Below are positions 10,719-26,880 of a DNA stretch of 64,000 bases, piece after piece (position 1 is the first letter of the stretch; each line of letters begins with the position of its first letter). Source of the stretch: Diphasiastrum complanatum (lineage: Eukaryota > Streptophyta > Lycopodiopsida > Lycopodiales > Lycopodiaceae); contig CM055094.1 in assembly GCA_029204225.1 (NCBI GenBank), forward strand, positions 16,722,394 to 16,786,393, written 5' to 3'. The notes below the pieces were generated by a model. That model saw nothing but the letters and a program-made list of their open reading frames with translations, was not told where the DNA came from and did not search any database. The position numbers and the translations under genes are program-made.

Positions 10719-11960
10719 ATGTCAGAGAGAGCTGCCCGACTTGAAAGATATCGAAAATTTCGAGAATTCAAAAGTCTTCAAGAATCTTTTCAAAGAGGAA
10801 ATTCACCTTTCCAGACTTATAACAAAAATTTGTTTGATAATCTTCTTAGTCCTGATAATTTACCTGAAATATTTCGTCCTAAAGCTTCTGCTGCAGCTAA
10901 CGTTGTAAATCCAATTCCCAATTAGGTTCCTGATCCAGAACTAGATCTTGAACTAGAACCAGAACCTGAATCTATCCAGATCCTGAATCTGATCTAGATC
11001 CTTAATCTGATCTCGATCCTGAATCTGATCCAGATCATGAACCTGATCCAAATCTTGAATCAGAACTGACTATGGAAGGCCCTGCTCCCTATTTTACTTC
11101 AATCTCGAAGATCAGATATGATTATTATAAAAGAACTTCTTGAAATGATGTTGACAGTTATGTTTCGCAATTCGAGTCAATTGCTAACTCAAATAAAAAA
11201 GGTGCTAATGCTAACAAGCTGTGGATCTATCCTGGTCTTCTGAGAAAGCAAGTGTGCATGTGGTACAACCAAATTGAACCAGGACGTGTGGCTACCTGGT
11301 TACTGATGAAAGATGTGTTTCTGAACCAGTTCAGAGAAATTGGTTATTCATCCAGAGTTCTAGGACGACTCAATAATGTGTAGAAAAAGAGTGAAGAATC
11401 TTTGTGAAGGTATACACGAAAAGTAAAGAATATAATTAGAAAACTACTCGGAGTGTATCCTGTCGCGATGCAGGTTAAGTGGTTTTTGGCAGGTTTACTA
11501 CCATCGATACTACAGACAAGGAGATATGACCTCCTTATCAGCAGTCATAGCAAGTGTTGAAAACTATGAGACTTCGAAGTTAGCATGCAAAAGACGATCT
11601 ACCAGACGAACTCGAAAGTCTAAACATGATTCCAGTGGTAGTGAAGACGAATCTAAATCTAAATCCAATTCAAGTTCTTCTAGTTTCGAATCCAATGATT
11701 CATTAGACACATAAGTTGATGATAGAGATCGAAGAAGGAAACGAAAGTCCAACCAAAAGAAGATAGCAAAAGCATTAGCATTGAGGACAAGTCTGCAACA
11801 TCTAAAGTTGAAAAGCTTTGGAAAAGTAATATGGCTGGTCTCAATAAGAAGTTCAATGATCTGAAAGTGCAAATTTCAAAAGCTGCAGTATTTATAGAAT
11901 AGTATCTATCTTGGCTGGAATGATGAAGCCTCTGAATTCGATCCTAAATTTGATCCAGGT
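10719..11960 (+). pseudogene. Ty3/gypsy gag remnant
   Basis: A start region (10719-10925) is followed by a degenerate acidic PDPELD/LESDPD repeat (about 10926-11080). A retrotransposon Gag core comes next (about 11090-11520; DYYKRTS, QFESIANSNKKGANANKLW, VFLNQFREIGYSSRVLG). Serine- and lysine-rich sequence then continues to about 11870 (KHDSSGSEDESKSKSNSSSS). With the primer site at 10649 this is the 5' part of a gypsy element. It is broken, and it ends where a minus-strand copia fossil begins. Confidence 0.75.
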
Positions 11961-11964
11961 TGCA

Positions 11965-13178
11965 TGTTGCTCTTCTTGTCAAGATAGTCTGACTTTGTAG
12001 ATCTCTTGGATCTAAACTTCTGATTTTTTTTCTTTGAGAATAGAGCTTGAGGATCTAATGCTCAACTGGAGGAGGATCCATTTTGTGTGATCTCCTCTTA
12101 AAGTAGCGTCAAAATGACTCAAGATAGAGTGAGATGTTGTTGGGTCGAGATAGTCATGACCCAAGTTTCGAAAGCTTTGTGTGCATTAGACATTCTTCAT
12201 GTAAAGAGTTTCTTCCTCAAATGTAACGTGGATGTAACATCCCTAATATCATAGAGAGTTGCTAGGATGTCTCAAGTATCCTTAGAGATCTGACCAGTTC
12301 GAATATGATGATTTGAGAGTCTTTAATATTTAGACTAATCAAGGCAAATGCCTTGCCATCCCTATGTCTCCATTTGGTGATGCTGGTTGCATCGACCTCA
12401 GGCTTGACCTCTGTGCCATCAACGATGTGCCACAACACTTTGGCAAGTAGTACGACTTTCATCTTGAACTTCTAGAGATGGTAGTTCTCTCCATCGAGTT
12501 TGTCAATCAAAGATGGACTAGAAAATGGATCCATTTGGTGAAGAGAGCGAGATCCTTGGTAGAGATAACGATATCAAAAAACTGCTAACTGCACACTTTC
12601 AAAGCGATGTCTTGATAGAAACAAGATCGAGGACCTGCATGAAAATGTAGATTACTGAACCACAGGCTCTGATACCATGTCAGAAATCGGTGGTGTTGCA
12701 GAAATGAGTTCTGACACAAGAGTAGAATGTAGTATCTCGATGGGAATTGAACAATCAGTTCCAAAGATAGAGGATCAAAATTTGGATCAAAATACTAGCA
12801 GCGGAAACTTACACGGACAATTTTGGGCCGGAAGTGTGTCAGCATAGCAGCAAGAATCAAGATGTAATGCAGTTTGTAATAATGCACAAATGAACAACAA
12901 TTGTTTGTGGACAAAATTGCACTCTTTTGATTAATGAAAAATAGAGTACATGAGCGTGAAGCAGTGCGCTGGTCTATGAGGTGCAAAAATGCAAAGCTTC
13001 AGATGCTTGATCGTTGCTGGATGGATTCTTACTTCTGTTTGGAAAAAATACAATTACACCAAAAGGAATTGAATAAATCTGAATGATCACTAACTGTATT
13101 CTAGTTTCACTTGACTTGTTGATGATTGCAGTTTAGTGATCAGTACTTGAGAGTATAAGTTTGAGTCTACTTAATTTA
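11965..13178 (-). mobile_element. Ty1/copia fossil (gag, PBS, partial 5' LTR)
   Basis: On the minus strand: partial LTR (13178-12678), primer-binding site (12677-12661, TGGTATCAGAGCCTGTG), gag N-terminal part (about 12600-12262; KMKVVLLAKVLWHIVDGTEV, DATSITKWRHRDGKAFALI), then more gag down to about 11965. It belongs to the same family as 3765-4617. The gag/PBS/LTR junctions align at the same places in both copies. It is partial and broken. Confidence 0.85.
12678..13178 (-). repeat. partial copia LTR
   Basis: It aligns with 4098-4617, including the terminal TGTC...GGTGGTG sequence next to the primer-binding site. The similarity stops at about 13178. Confidence 0.8.
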
Positions 13179-16299
<3,121 letters not shown>

Positions 16300-17090
16300 T
16301 CTATCAAGCGTCCTTTCCTTCTTCCAACATCTACGTATCCACTTAATACATTGAGTTGATTTGTATTGAGCTTTGCATAACATATAAATAGGTCCATGGT
16401 TGCTCAAACATACCTCATGACTCTAATAAGAGCCTTCCAATGGATCATGTTAGGGTTTTCCATAAACTAGCTGAATGACCTAGTAGCAAATGTGATGTCT
16501 GGTCTGATGCATACCATTGCATACATGAGAGATTTAATAGTTGAGTAATATGGATAATCTCTCATCTGTTTTTTCTCCTCTGTTGTTCAAGGACACTGCT
16601 CTTTAGAAAGCTTTAAACATGGATCCATAGGCAAGTAAACAAGCTTGCAATTCATCATAATATATTGGTAAGCATATTATAAATATGCCTTTGTTAAGTG
16701 ATGTATAACAGCCCTCTTTTTTTGTATGAATTTGGATTTTCAGACAATAACGACCTTCACCCAAGTCTATCATGTCGAATTCTGAAAATGGCATCTTCTT
16801 AGCATCTTTTATAAGGTAGACATTATTGCTAAACAATAGTCTATGATCAACATACAAAGTAATGCTTATAATATCTTGCACGACCTTGAGTAAACATTCG
16901 AATTCATAGAGCTTAGTTCAAATCCATGTCGAATGAGAAAAGAATTTATTATTTAAAACCATGTCTAGGCTTCAAACCACAAAGTGCTTTTTAGAGTTTG
17001 CATATATGATCTTCTTTGCCATTGATTACATAACCTTCTGGCTACATCATGTATATCTTCTTATGTAACTCCATTGAGATATGCTGCTCG
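16300..17090 (-). mobile_element. copia RT/RNase H fossil
   Basis: Read on the minus strand from 17090: a PEGYVINGKEDHICKL-like stretch and CGLKPRHGF (compare LYGLKQAPR), then VDHRLLFSNN and SEFDMIDLGEGRYCLKIQI (16881-16603). RNase H link sequence follows (STIKSLMYAMVCIRPDI, NPNMIHWKALIRVMRYV) down to about 16300. This is copia pol. It is strongly decayed (many breaks), and no LTR is seen. Confidence 0.75.
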
Positions 17091-18030
17091 TATATGTAAC
17101 TGATGACAAAATCCCCTACGCATTTGACTCTTTCAAGAGTTATGTAATCAAAGGTGAAGGCACTATTAGATTAAACTTCCAAAATGGTCAACTCAAGCTA
17201 CTTCCTAAAGTCCTTCATGTACCTAATCTTTCTATAGACCTACTATTTATTATCAAGATTATAGATCCAAGACATATTGTAGAATTCAAATCTAATCAGT
17301 GTAAGATGTTTGGTAGAACAAATAAAATCCTTGCACTAAAAAAGAGACATGGATATCTCTGAAAACTTAGTCAATGTTATTCTTATGCAAATCAAGATTT
17401 AACTATTTTTGTTGATGTAAATAAAGAGCTAATTTAGCACTATAGGCTTGGGCACTCAAATTATGTATCTATTAGGAAAGTTGATCTACCAGTTCGTCCA
17501 AGTTGTAACATAGAGAAACAGACTAGGATTCCATTTGGAACAAATCATGAGCATATAACTAAAGACTTGTTAGAAGTTGTACATTCGGATATATAGTAGA
17601 TGCAAAAAAACTTATTACATTCATCGATGAATTTTCAAGAAGAATATTTATGTAATTTATGAAAGATAAATCAAAAGCATTTCGCTTTTTCAAAAACTGT
17701 AAGCAGCGATTTAATATATGGAGAGTAAATCTAAACCAAATTCAAGGGGTAATGCGTTAGCAAAGGCATTGAACAACAATTTATCACTCCTTATTCTCCT
17801 CAATCAAATGGACTTGCTAGAGGAAAAAAACCTTATTCGAATTTGCAAAGTGCATGCTTGCTCATGCACCACTTCCTAGATATTTTTGGGTTGAAGTTGT
17901 ATCGACAACAACTTATATTCAAAACAAATAAATAAATCAATCCATCAATTAGGTCATGTAATCCTATTCTAGAAGTTTCTATTTGTGGCCTACAATAGAT
18001 ATGAATAGACTACAATTTATTCATTTTTGG
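17081..18030 (+). mobile_element. copia protease-integrase fossil
   Basis: On the plus strand: a post-protease segment (17081-17360; GTIRLNFQNGQLKLLPKVLH, VPNLSIDLLF), then a GAG-pre-integrase and integrase region (about 17440-18000; HYRLGHSNYVSI, VVHSDI, ITPYSPQSNGLA). It abuts the minus-strand copia piece on its left and a CT tract on its right. It is old and broken. Confidence 0.75.
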
Positions 18031-18047
18031 TGATGAATTGGAGAAAA

Positions 18048-18196
<149 letters not shown>

Positions 18197-19444
18197 GGAC
18201 TCTATTCAATGCATATGTTACTTCACTATCCCTTCGGTATGTTCTTGCATATTATTGCTTGAGACGACTTTGTTACCAATTGATAGATAAGCCACGACAA
18301 AAACAACCTTGTCAAACTTTTTTTTAAAAATTAAATGAAGGGCCCTTGGTTTTTGTGAAGGCTTGTTCTACAAGCTATCCATAGAACGATAAGATCATGA
18401 CACCTAGAAGGAGCACAATCCAACAATGGAAAGCAAACCCTATTTCCCACCATAGAAAGCCATAAATTGAGAGGTGGTGAATCAAACTTCTTCACACCAC
18501 TTTTGCATAGTCCTTCATCTCAACTCGACTTGTTCGGCGGATTGTCGAACCTTGTTGATTCTTCTCAAATCAAACTTGTTCAATGGATTGTCAAACTTTT
18601 TTGACTCTCCTTGACCTGAATATGTTCAAAGGATTGACGACTCATTGTTGGACCTTTCTCGGCCCTTCTCAACTGAAACACATTCGAAGCATTGTCGACC
18701 ATTCTCGACACAACGACAATGTTCTAGACCTTACCGTTTTTAAGACTGCCCTTATCTAATCTACATATTTGAATGGGTTGTCATGAAAGTGACATTATGT
18801 ACTTCATACCCAGTTCCTTGTACACTCGGTTTAAATGTTCTTCTACGCTATTTTTAAGGAGAGTTAACAATATTTATTATCAACTAGTTAAGCGAAGTAG
18901 CACAACTATATAATCTAGTGTAGATATTCCAAATGAATGCATGGCAAAAGAGAAAGTGCCTAGATGCAAATACCTAACACCTTCATGCTCAGTCCTTAGA
19001 CTATTCATTTTCTAGGCTTGTACACTGTTAAACTTGAATCAATCTTTCTATATATTCATACATATTTTAATATAGTCTACGCTCATCAAATGCAATTGTA
19101 TCATGTGTGTGAATGGTTGATGTTGTTTCTACTTTCATTGTGAATTGAATGTTCCAATTCTCATAGTGCACTTGTTGATTAAGTCAAAGTGCAAAAACAT
19201 GGTTGTCTTTGACACCTTAGTCATCTTGTCACTATGGTTGTCCTTGACACATTCTGACTCAATCTGGTTGTAGGCTCTGTTATGATAAATGATCCATCTA
19301 GGTAAACATAGTTAATTGCTCATTATCAGAATCTTCCTCGGTGCACATACTGAGCAATCAAGACATCCAAACTTGTGTGAAAAGTTCTAATTGTTCACTG
19401 TGTTTCACCATTCTTCCAACAAATCGTTCAATTTGATTACAAAT

Positions 19445-19582
19445 TTTGAAAGTATTTGAGAACACATGTAGATTTAATTTGCATACTTAATTTGAAAGTA
19501 TCTGAGAACAAATGCAGATTTAATTTGTGTACTTAATTTGAAGGTATTTGAGAACACATGCAGATTTAATTTGCATACTTAA
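19445..19582. repeat. 46-bp unit, three tandem copies
   Basis: TTTGAAAGTATTTGAGAACA opens each unit. Copies start at 19445, 19491 and 19537 with only a few differences among them. Confidence 0.9.
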
Positions 19583-20225
19583 AACTCTGAATTGAATTTT
19601 TCAGTGCAATTAAAATGTTTATTTGTTTGTTATTCATTTCACAATTGACTTTAACCTTCATCGATTCTCATGTATCAATTCAATCTAGTGACAACATGCT
19701 AGAAGTTACCATTGAAATTGATACATTTGGTTTAAATCCACAAAAATTGTTTGCTTTATTTTTTTATAGTTGATTCTTTAGTTGCTCATGTACTGGTTCA
19801 ATCAACAGAAGTAGGCTACAAGACCCAATTATTCCTATCAAATGTGATTGAAAATATTTGGTTTGGGCTATATCAAAACATTGTACAGAGTGAGGATTAT
19901 GGATAGTTGAAAAAGACGAATGTAGTATTTAGATTGAATCAACATCATCATATGAAACATTGGCTATAAATTTTAGTGCTTTAATTTGAGTTGCAAAGCA
20001 CATGTAGAGTGGTAATAGATCTTTTGGTGTTGCACTTATTGATCAGTCTAAATAAATTATTGAGAAAGCCTTTGCAAAATCCATGTATGATGTATTTTGC
20101 AGCATTATGTAGCCCGGGCACAAACAGGTGGTTTGTGACAATTCAATTCTAGGTAGGAAATAAGAAATGATGCCATTTATGCCAAGTTAGAGTTTGGAAC
20201 TATGATATATCTTCCATGGTTGATT

Positions 20226-20358
20226 TTTTCAGTTGTAGGTGCTTCACTGAAGCTTCCTAGGACTCTATCAATCAAGGCCATTGTGGCTGAACCTTTTCAG
20301 TTATAGGTGCTTTATTGAAGCTTCCTAGCACTCCATCAATCAAGGCATTGCAGCTGGA
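20226..20358. repeat. 68-bp unit, two tandem copies
   Basis: The sequence starting TTTTCAGTTGTAGGTGCTTC at 20226 repeats from 20294 with about ten differences. This suggests an older duplication than the 46-bp repeat. Confidence 0.85.
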
Positions 20359-20787
20359 CGTTTACAAAAGTAGTATCTCTTGTTGCCTAATAAATTTATA
20401 AGATATGATTTTTGAAAAGAAAGTGCAATTTTGAAATTGTGAAATTTCAAACATATAAAAAGTGTAGTAGACCATAAAAATCATTATGTTTTCAAAGCTA
20501 TAAACAATGGCCTTATATTTTATTCTTGGCTCTTTTTTTTTTAGGTATGCCTATCAAAGTGGAAAGAGAAAGTCGTTAATTTCTAGCAAATAAAGAAGGA
20601 TGGGCTTGCCCATGAACACAACAAGAGAATGCCTTGAAATAATTGACATGGTATGGAAATGAAGCCCAAGCTTTCCACAAAGTTCATGTTCCTCAAATGA
20701 ACTTCAAAAAATGCCTGATCTAATCCCAAATCTATAATCATGTGTAATGGACATGAAATTTTATCATGTTTTTTATTTTCTTGTAGG

Positions 20788-20995
20788 CGGATGTTTGTTT
20801 TGTGAAGGTATATGAAAGTCTTCAAAGACTTTGTGCGTCAAAAAGCAAGGCCCAACGGAAGCATGTCAGAGGGTTGGTTAGCACAAGAATCCCTCTTTTA
20901 TATTTCTTAAGTTTTGCTTCAAATTGATCGATCGTCTCCAAGATTATGGGATGATGTGGAAAGAGACGAGGTCATAGGTGAAAAATCTCAAGGTA
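20788..20995 (+). pseudogene. CACTA-type transposon remnant (DUF4218-like)
   Basis: The frame from 20788 contains RYMKVFKDFVRQKARPNG, MSEGWLAQESLFYIS and QIDRSSPRLWDDVERDEVIG. This resembles the RYMKTLKGYVRNRARPEGSI...EGY segment of the DUF4218 domain in plant En/Spm (CACTA) elements. TTTTCTTGTAG just before it looks like a splice acceptor. Two in-frame stops (TGA near 20803, TAA near 20911) show it is dead. The TNP2 transposase part and the CACTA ends were not found. Confidence 0.7.
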
Positions 20996-21840
20996 CAAGT
21001 ATAATCTTGCTACTATAATTTGTTTATTACTAGTGCTCCCTTTGCTAGACATATCCCCTATTGACATTCATTTTGTCTTAATTTAGAGATTGAAGTACTC
21101 ATTGTCTTTGTTCAATGTGTACTTGCTATTATGAGGTGTTTAAATTTGAACTGTTCAACTTGTTAGTGCTCCACAAAGGCATTTGCAAGATGTATCATAT
21201 AGGTGTTCTCTTCGTGTTGCTTACAAATTTTTAGACTATTGAAAGTAGTTGGGAACATCACATCCACATTTAACACGTCCACGAACTGAGTTTTTTTTGT
21301 TGCAAGTAAGCTCTAGCTATGAGCAGCATTTCTAAACACTCTAGTTATGAGCAGATAGTCAAAGAACAATTTTGCACAATGATGATTGATGATAAATGCC
21401 AACAGTTGTGCATAAAGAACGAGTGTACTTTGCAAATGTGACCTACGAATTCCAATATACAATGATATCGTCGCAGCACTATTTTGAGCACGACTTATAG
21501 TTGCTTGACCTTGTCTAAAAAAATCATTCTACATTCTAAATGAAGACATGATAAGGAAGCTATCAAAGCAGCCCTGAACTCTGGCCATATTCCAAAACCA
21601 TAAAAAATCTACCCACTTCCAGTTTATTGCATTTGAATCTGAGCACAATGATTTAAGATACACAAAAGCCACTCCCCAACGGAAATTTTTAGCAACACCG
21701 ACAAAGACATTGACAACTTGCGATTAAAACAATGTTTCTCTCAGGTGATTCTTGCTGCTTTTGAATGACAAAAGGTTTTGCTTCAATACAGCTTAGAAAC
21801 AAACAGCCATACAATTTTTGGCCAAAATGCACAACATGTT
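20996..21840. other. no gene recognised, downstream of the host gene
   Basis: A fairly open minus-strand frame (about 21740-21320) has no family resemblance. It may belong to an old element. Confidence 0.35.
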
Positions 21841-21854
21841 TCGATACATAACCT

Positions 21855-21860
21855 TTTATT
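21855..21860 (-). terminator. AATAAA poly(A) signal of the subunit e gene
   Basis: The minus strand reads AATAAA about 120 bases after the stop codon, a normal 3' UTR position for a plant gene. Confidence 0.55.
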
Positions 21861-21980
21861 TCAAAATGAAAATTGCGGGTGCTAGCAATTCATCATTGGC
21901 AGCTTCAAAACTTTCTAGCATTCCCATAAAGCGTGCAACGGGATCATTGCCAATAAGATCCTTCATCCTGCCTGTTTTCA

Positions 21981-22025
21981 TTAATGATGTGAAGTTGAAA
22001 TCGTTCGCTGTGCTGCAGCCTTGGA
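21981..22025 (-). CDS. ATP synthase subunit e, exon 3
   Basis: The acceptor TTTAG precedes SKAAAQRTISTSHH and TAA. The phase fits exon 2, and the histidine pair at the end is typical of the family. Confidence 0.82.
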   Translation of the reverse strand, partial: SKAAAQRTISTSHH

Positions 22026-23460
22026 CTAAACATAGTAAACAAGTTAGCAAATATCCAACCCAGTATATTAATCTTTATACTTAAATCCATCTCCGAATAA
22101 TCAAGCTGGTGGTATCATAATTCTCAAGTGCGTAAGACCGAACAAGACTGCATGACAGTATGTCAACCATGCCTGGTACATGGCCCACATTTTCCTCCAA
22201 TAAGAGCAAAAATGTCCTCGCATGCTATTCTCCAATGGCCCATGGCATTGGCACAAAGCATGCAATGAGCATCATGGCACCAGGCTGTAATGATTATACT
22301 GTCTTGGATCTTTCCTATAGACCTCATTTGTAAGTTTTCACTCTACTTGAAAAAGCAACTTTCTCGAATTGCGTAGCTAACCCTTACATCTCTGCTCGAA
22401 TTTAATATTCTTACTGTATTACATATGTACATTGTCCATATATTTTGGCATAACAGATTCATTGTTACGGTAGAGTGTGAGCCCTAAATCACGTTATAGT
22501 TACATGACTTACAACCTCTCTTCAGGATAGTTAGAAGTACCTTGAGGTAAGAATATTTCATCTTCCCGTAGACTAATCCAAATGTGAAAGCTGAGACTCT
22601 AGCTACCTGCATTGGCAGAAATTTCATCTTTAACTTCACTATTATCAAGGTCATTTCACCAATTCAAGTGCAATAAGAGAAAAATGCTGAATCAGTTACG
22701 CACAAAACTAAATAGACAAAAGCAGATCGACCACAATGGAAAGCAGATCAACATCTGAATGCCATACATGAACAGATTGATCTGTTTCAATCAAATAGAA
22801 AGTAAAATAACATACATAGTAAAAAACGGAACTTTGGTATAGAATTTACTACATGCGAATTATGTATACATTCGAGAACTTGAAGATACAAAAAGAATTG
22901 AAATTAACCATACAGATGATAGATTTGCAGAAACAAATAATCTAATGATTTCACAAAAATGAATAAAGAGACTCCACAGCCTTCATCTCCAAATTGACAA
23001 AACAAGGGCAGATACAAATGACAGAGACAAGCAGTTCCATGTATCATCACGACAAAGACTCAACTAAGTTCTGTAATAACATTAAGGTTGCGCTACATAG
23101 CATTCGAAAAGTCAGACAGTCTTTCATTTGACAAAGAATATAAACTTAAGAGGATGTAAATCTAACAAATAAGACCTTAAATTATCTAGGAAACAAAAAC
23201 ATCAAAGATAAAAACCAAAAACCATCACTGGCATGTACGTTGTCAATAGCAGTACCAACAAAAACAAAGGGGCATTCAGAAACCTAAGATCCATCCCGAT
23301 TTAAGAAGATGCATAACGAGAAAACGGAAGGCAGCAAAAACCCTGGACAACACAGAATGCGAAAACCTGCTCCCAAAAAAAACGGATCTGAGAGCAATTG
23401 GTAGCGTACCAAGGCCAGAGAGCTTGTGCCCGAGTAAGGGCCACCCGCTACTCCCGCCAT
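21981..23460 (-). CDS. mitochondrial ATP synthase subunit e, three exons
   Basis: Exon 1 is 23460-23410 (17 codons, start in GCGATGGCG, GPYSGTSSLAL). Intron 1 (23409-22607) has GT...AG ends. Exon 2 is 22606-22541 (22 codons, VARVSAFTFGLVYGKMKY). Intron 2 is 22540-22026. Exon 3 is 22025-21981 (14 codons plus TAA, SKAAAQRTISTSHH). All joints are in phase 0 and give a 53-residue protein, the usual length of the plant ATP synthase E chain. The membrane segment carries the GxxxG motif (GLVYG) that subunit e uses to bind subunit g and dimerise F1Fo ATP synthase in the inner mitochondrial membrane. The C-terminal HH is shared with other plant members as I recall them. No break is seen. It is the only clearly intact host gene here. 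Its upstream telo-box suggests housekeeping expression. Confidence 0.88.
22541..22606 (-). CDS. ATP synthase subunit e, exon 2
   Basis: The acceptor ATGCAG precedes VARVSAFTFGLVYGKMKY, and the donor GTACTT follows the codon AAG. It contains the transmembrane GxxxG segment. Confidence 0.9.
23410..23460 (-). CDS. ATP synthase subunit e, exon 1
   Basis: The exon encodes MAGVAGGPYSGTSSLAL and ends at a GTACGC donor. The ATG lies in a good plant start context. The reading frame that runs on into the intron is not coding. Confidence 0.88.
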
Positions 23461-23528
23461 CGCTGTCTGTGATCGCTCGCTCGCTCTCCCTTCTCCGTTT
23501 CCGTTCCAATTTTTCTTTTCTCGCTGCG

Positions 23529-23537
23529 TTAGGGTTT
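23529..23537 (-). promoter_or_regulatory. telo-box (AAACCCTAA)
   Basis: The minus strand reads AAACCCTAA about 70 bases upstream of the subunit e start codon, within GC-richer 5' leader sequence. Telo-boxes are common near the transcription start of plant housekeeping and translation-related genes. Confidence 0.7.
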
Positions 23538-23549
23538 GCGAAAGCACCT

Positions 23550-24255
23550 CCTTCTATTTGGGGTGGTCGAACACTCACAATGTAGCTGGTGCTGCCCTTG
23601 GGAACTTTTTTAACAAAAAAATAAGATGGTGGTCTCATACTAGGAGCATTATTCCATGGGGCAACCTTTGGGATCATAGACTCAACCTTGGTATTATCAA
23701 CCTGTGCGATCAGAGTAAACCAAACTTGGATAGGCAAGCCCAACTCATCACTTGGGAGAAGATGATGAGCCCCAATGGCATGGTATATTTTACGCTTGAC
23801 TAATCCAATTTTTACCGCTTGGCAAATTCCATTTAGACTCTTTTCTTTAGGTAATTTCAATAATGTGGCAACTTCAAAACCTTTATGACAAAATCCAATA
23901 ACAGAGGACACTAAATTACCCCATGCCATCAACATACAAGGACTGTGATTGCTCCACCTTGACCTCTTTCTCTTGCTGTTCATTTTAAGCTTTGACTCTA
24001 GCGAGTGATATGGAAGGTGCAATTGCTTGGCCTTGGCATTGGCATCTTTCTCGTTGACAGACAAAGCATCACCCCTCTTTCAGACTTGTTTAGTAAGTGT
24101 AAATGGATTGTTGCAACTTGATTGTCCCGATTTAATCCTTGCAACTTGATTTGTCCATTTTTCTTCAGTTGTGCTTTATAGCTCAACATGTCAACCAATA
24201 TCCCTGAGCATAAAATTCCAACCTCAATGTGAAATACATACATTGTAATTTGCAA
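23550..24255 (-). other. unrecognised open stretch upstream of subunit e gene
   Basis: Two overlapping minus-strand frames (24255-23998 and 24064 downward) are unusually long for this AT-rich sequence. The second reads LPSDELGLPIQVWFTLIAQV and APWNNAPSMRPPSYFFVKKV, then runs into the subunit e leader, where it is certainly not coding. No family was recognised. It may be an old coding remnant or chance. Confidence 0.3.
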
Positions 24256-24611
24256 TTAGGCCAAGCTAATAAGGAACTTGGGGTCCCAAATGTCAATGGA
24301 GCAACAATTGAAATTTGACCTTTGTGTATGCAATAATACTTTTCCCCCAACTCGACTAGCTACAAGGGACACGTGATAACATTTGCAAAGCAAGTTTGTA
24401 CGATGTCACAAAGACACCAAAGTGCTTCTTGGCTCCAAAAGGAAGGCTAGAACCTAGGACCAAAGAAACTGTTGATGCTAAAGAGACCAAAGTGGAGGTA
24501 TACATACTATAATGAAAACATGGAACACGATACAATTTATGCAACTGATTTTATCTACAACAATAGATAGCTTAACTTGGGAAGTGTCTTGGATAAACAT
24601 TCTTAAGCTAA

Positions 24612-26181
<1,570 letters not shown>

Positions 26182-26880
26182 TGTTGGCTGATTCTGTCGA
26201 ATCCCCAAGATACTCGGCCAAAGCTACCCAAGAGCACCTCTCACCTTAGACTGAGGAGGTCTTTGAGAAGATGGGATGAACGAAGACTGAGAGCCGAGTA
26301 TGAGAGCCGAGGAATACTAGTTAATATTGTCAAGTAGAAACTATGTAAGCCTCATGGTGAATCCCGAAAGATGGAATGACCATGTAGTAACTAGTATTTC
26401 TAGGCAAAGTAATAAATGCCAGTAGACCCCTCTTAAAGAAAGTAGAGTGAGCCACCTTTTGATGGTGACCTCTAGTGGAGAGCATAATTCCACTTGTAAT
26501 TTGTGTAATGTGGAATTGCCACTAGGATGTCACCTAAGGAGCTCTCTTGCTTATTTAAGAGACTCCCTCTTTGAAGAAGAGAGGCTTTTGTAAATGTATC
26601 TACTCCGTGCTGAAATGAGAATATCCTCCATGAGTTTTGATGTATTCTTGAGCTCCTTGGCCATTCTTGTTTCTTGAGTGATGCATTAATGATCTTACCC
26701 CTCCATCTCCTTTGTGTGTGGTTGTGGATCTTAGGGAGGACTAGTTTTCTTGTTTTCCTTTAGTTATGTTTGTGGATTAATATAGGATTCAGCATTGTGG
26801 TAATCCGTCATGAGATGGTTTGTGGTGTAAATCTTGCAAACCCCCTTGCATTCCATTTCTTGGCGTTCTTTGAGAACCAA
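26182..26880 (+). repeat. LTR-like block, possibly a solo LTR
   Basis: It starts TGTTGGCTGATTCTGTCG and has a TATA-like TTATTTAAGA near 26551, with U5-like T/G-rich sequence after it. This resembles other plant LTRs. No partner LTR, coding part or clear target duplication was found, so the ends are uncertain. Confidence 0.35.

Noticed and set aside
21856-22050. 64-codon minus-strand frame (SLMKTGRMKDLIGNDPVARF)
   Set aside because: It overlaps exon 3 in another frame and the 3' UTR of the subunit e gene, and has no family resemblance.
23276-24064. 262-codon minus-strand frame as one gene
   Set aside because: Its C-terminal third runs through the 5' leader, exon 1 (in another frame) and intron 1 of the ATP synthase subunit e gene, so it cannot be coding there.
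26182-26880. Confident solo LTR call
   Set aside because: The start and TATA-like site fit, but no matching end, partner or target duplication could be found, so it is listed only as LTR-like.
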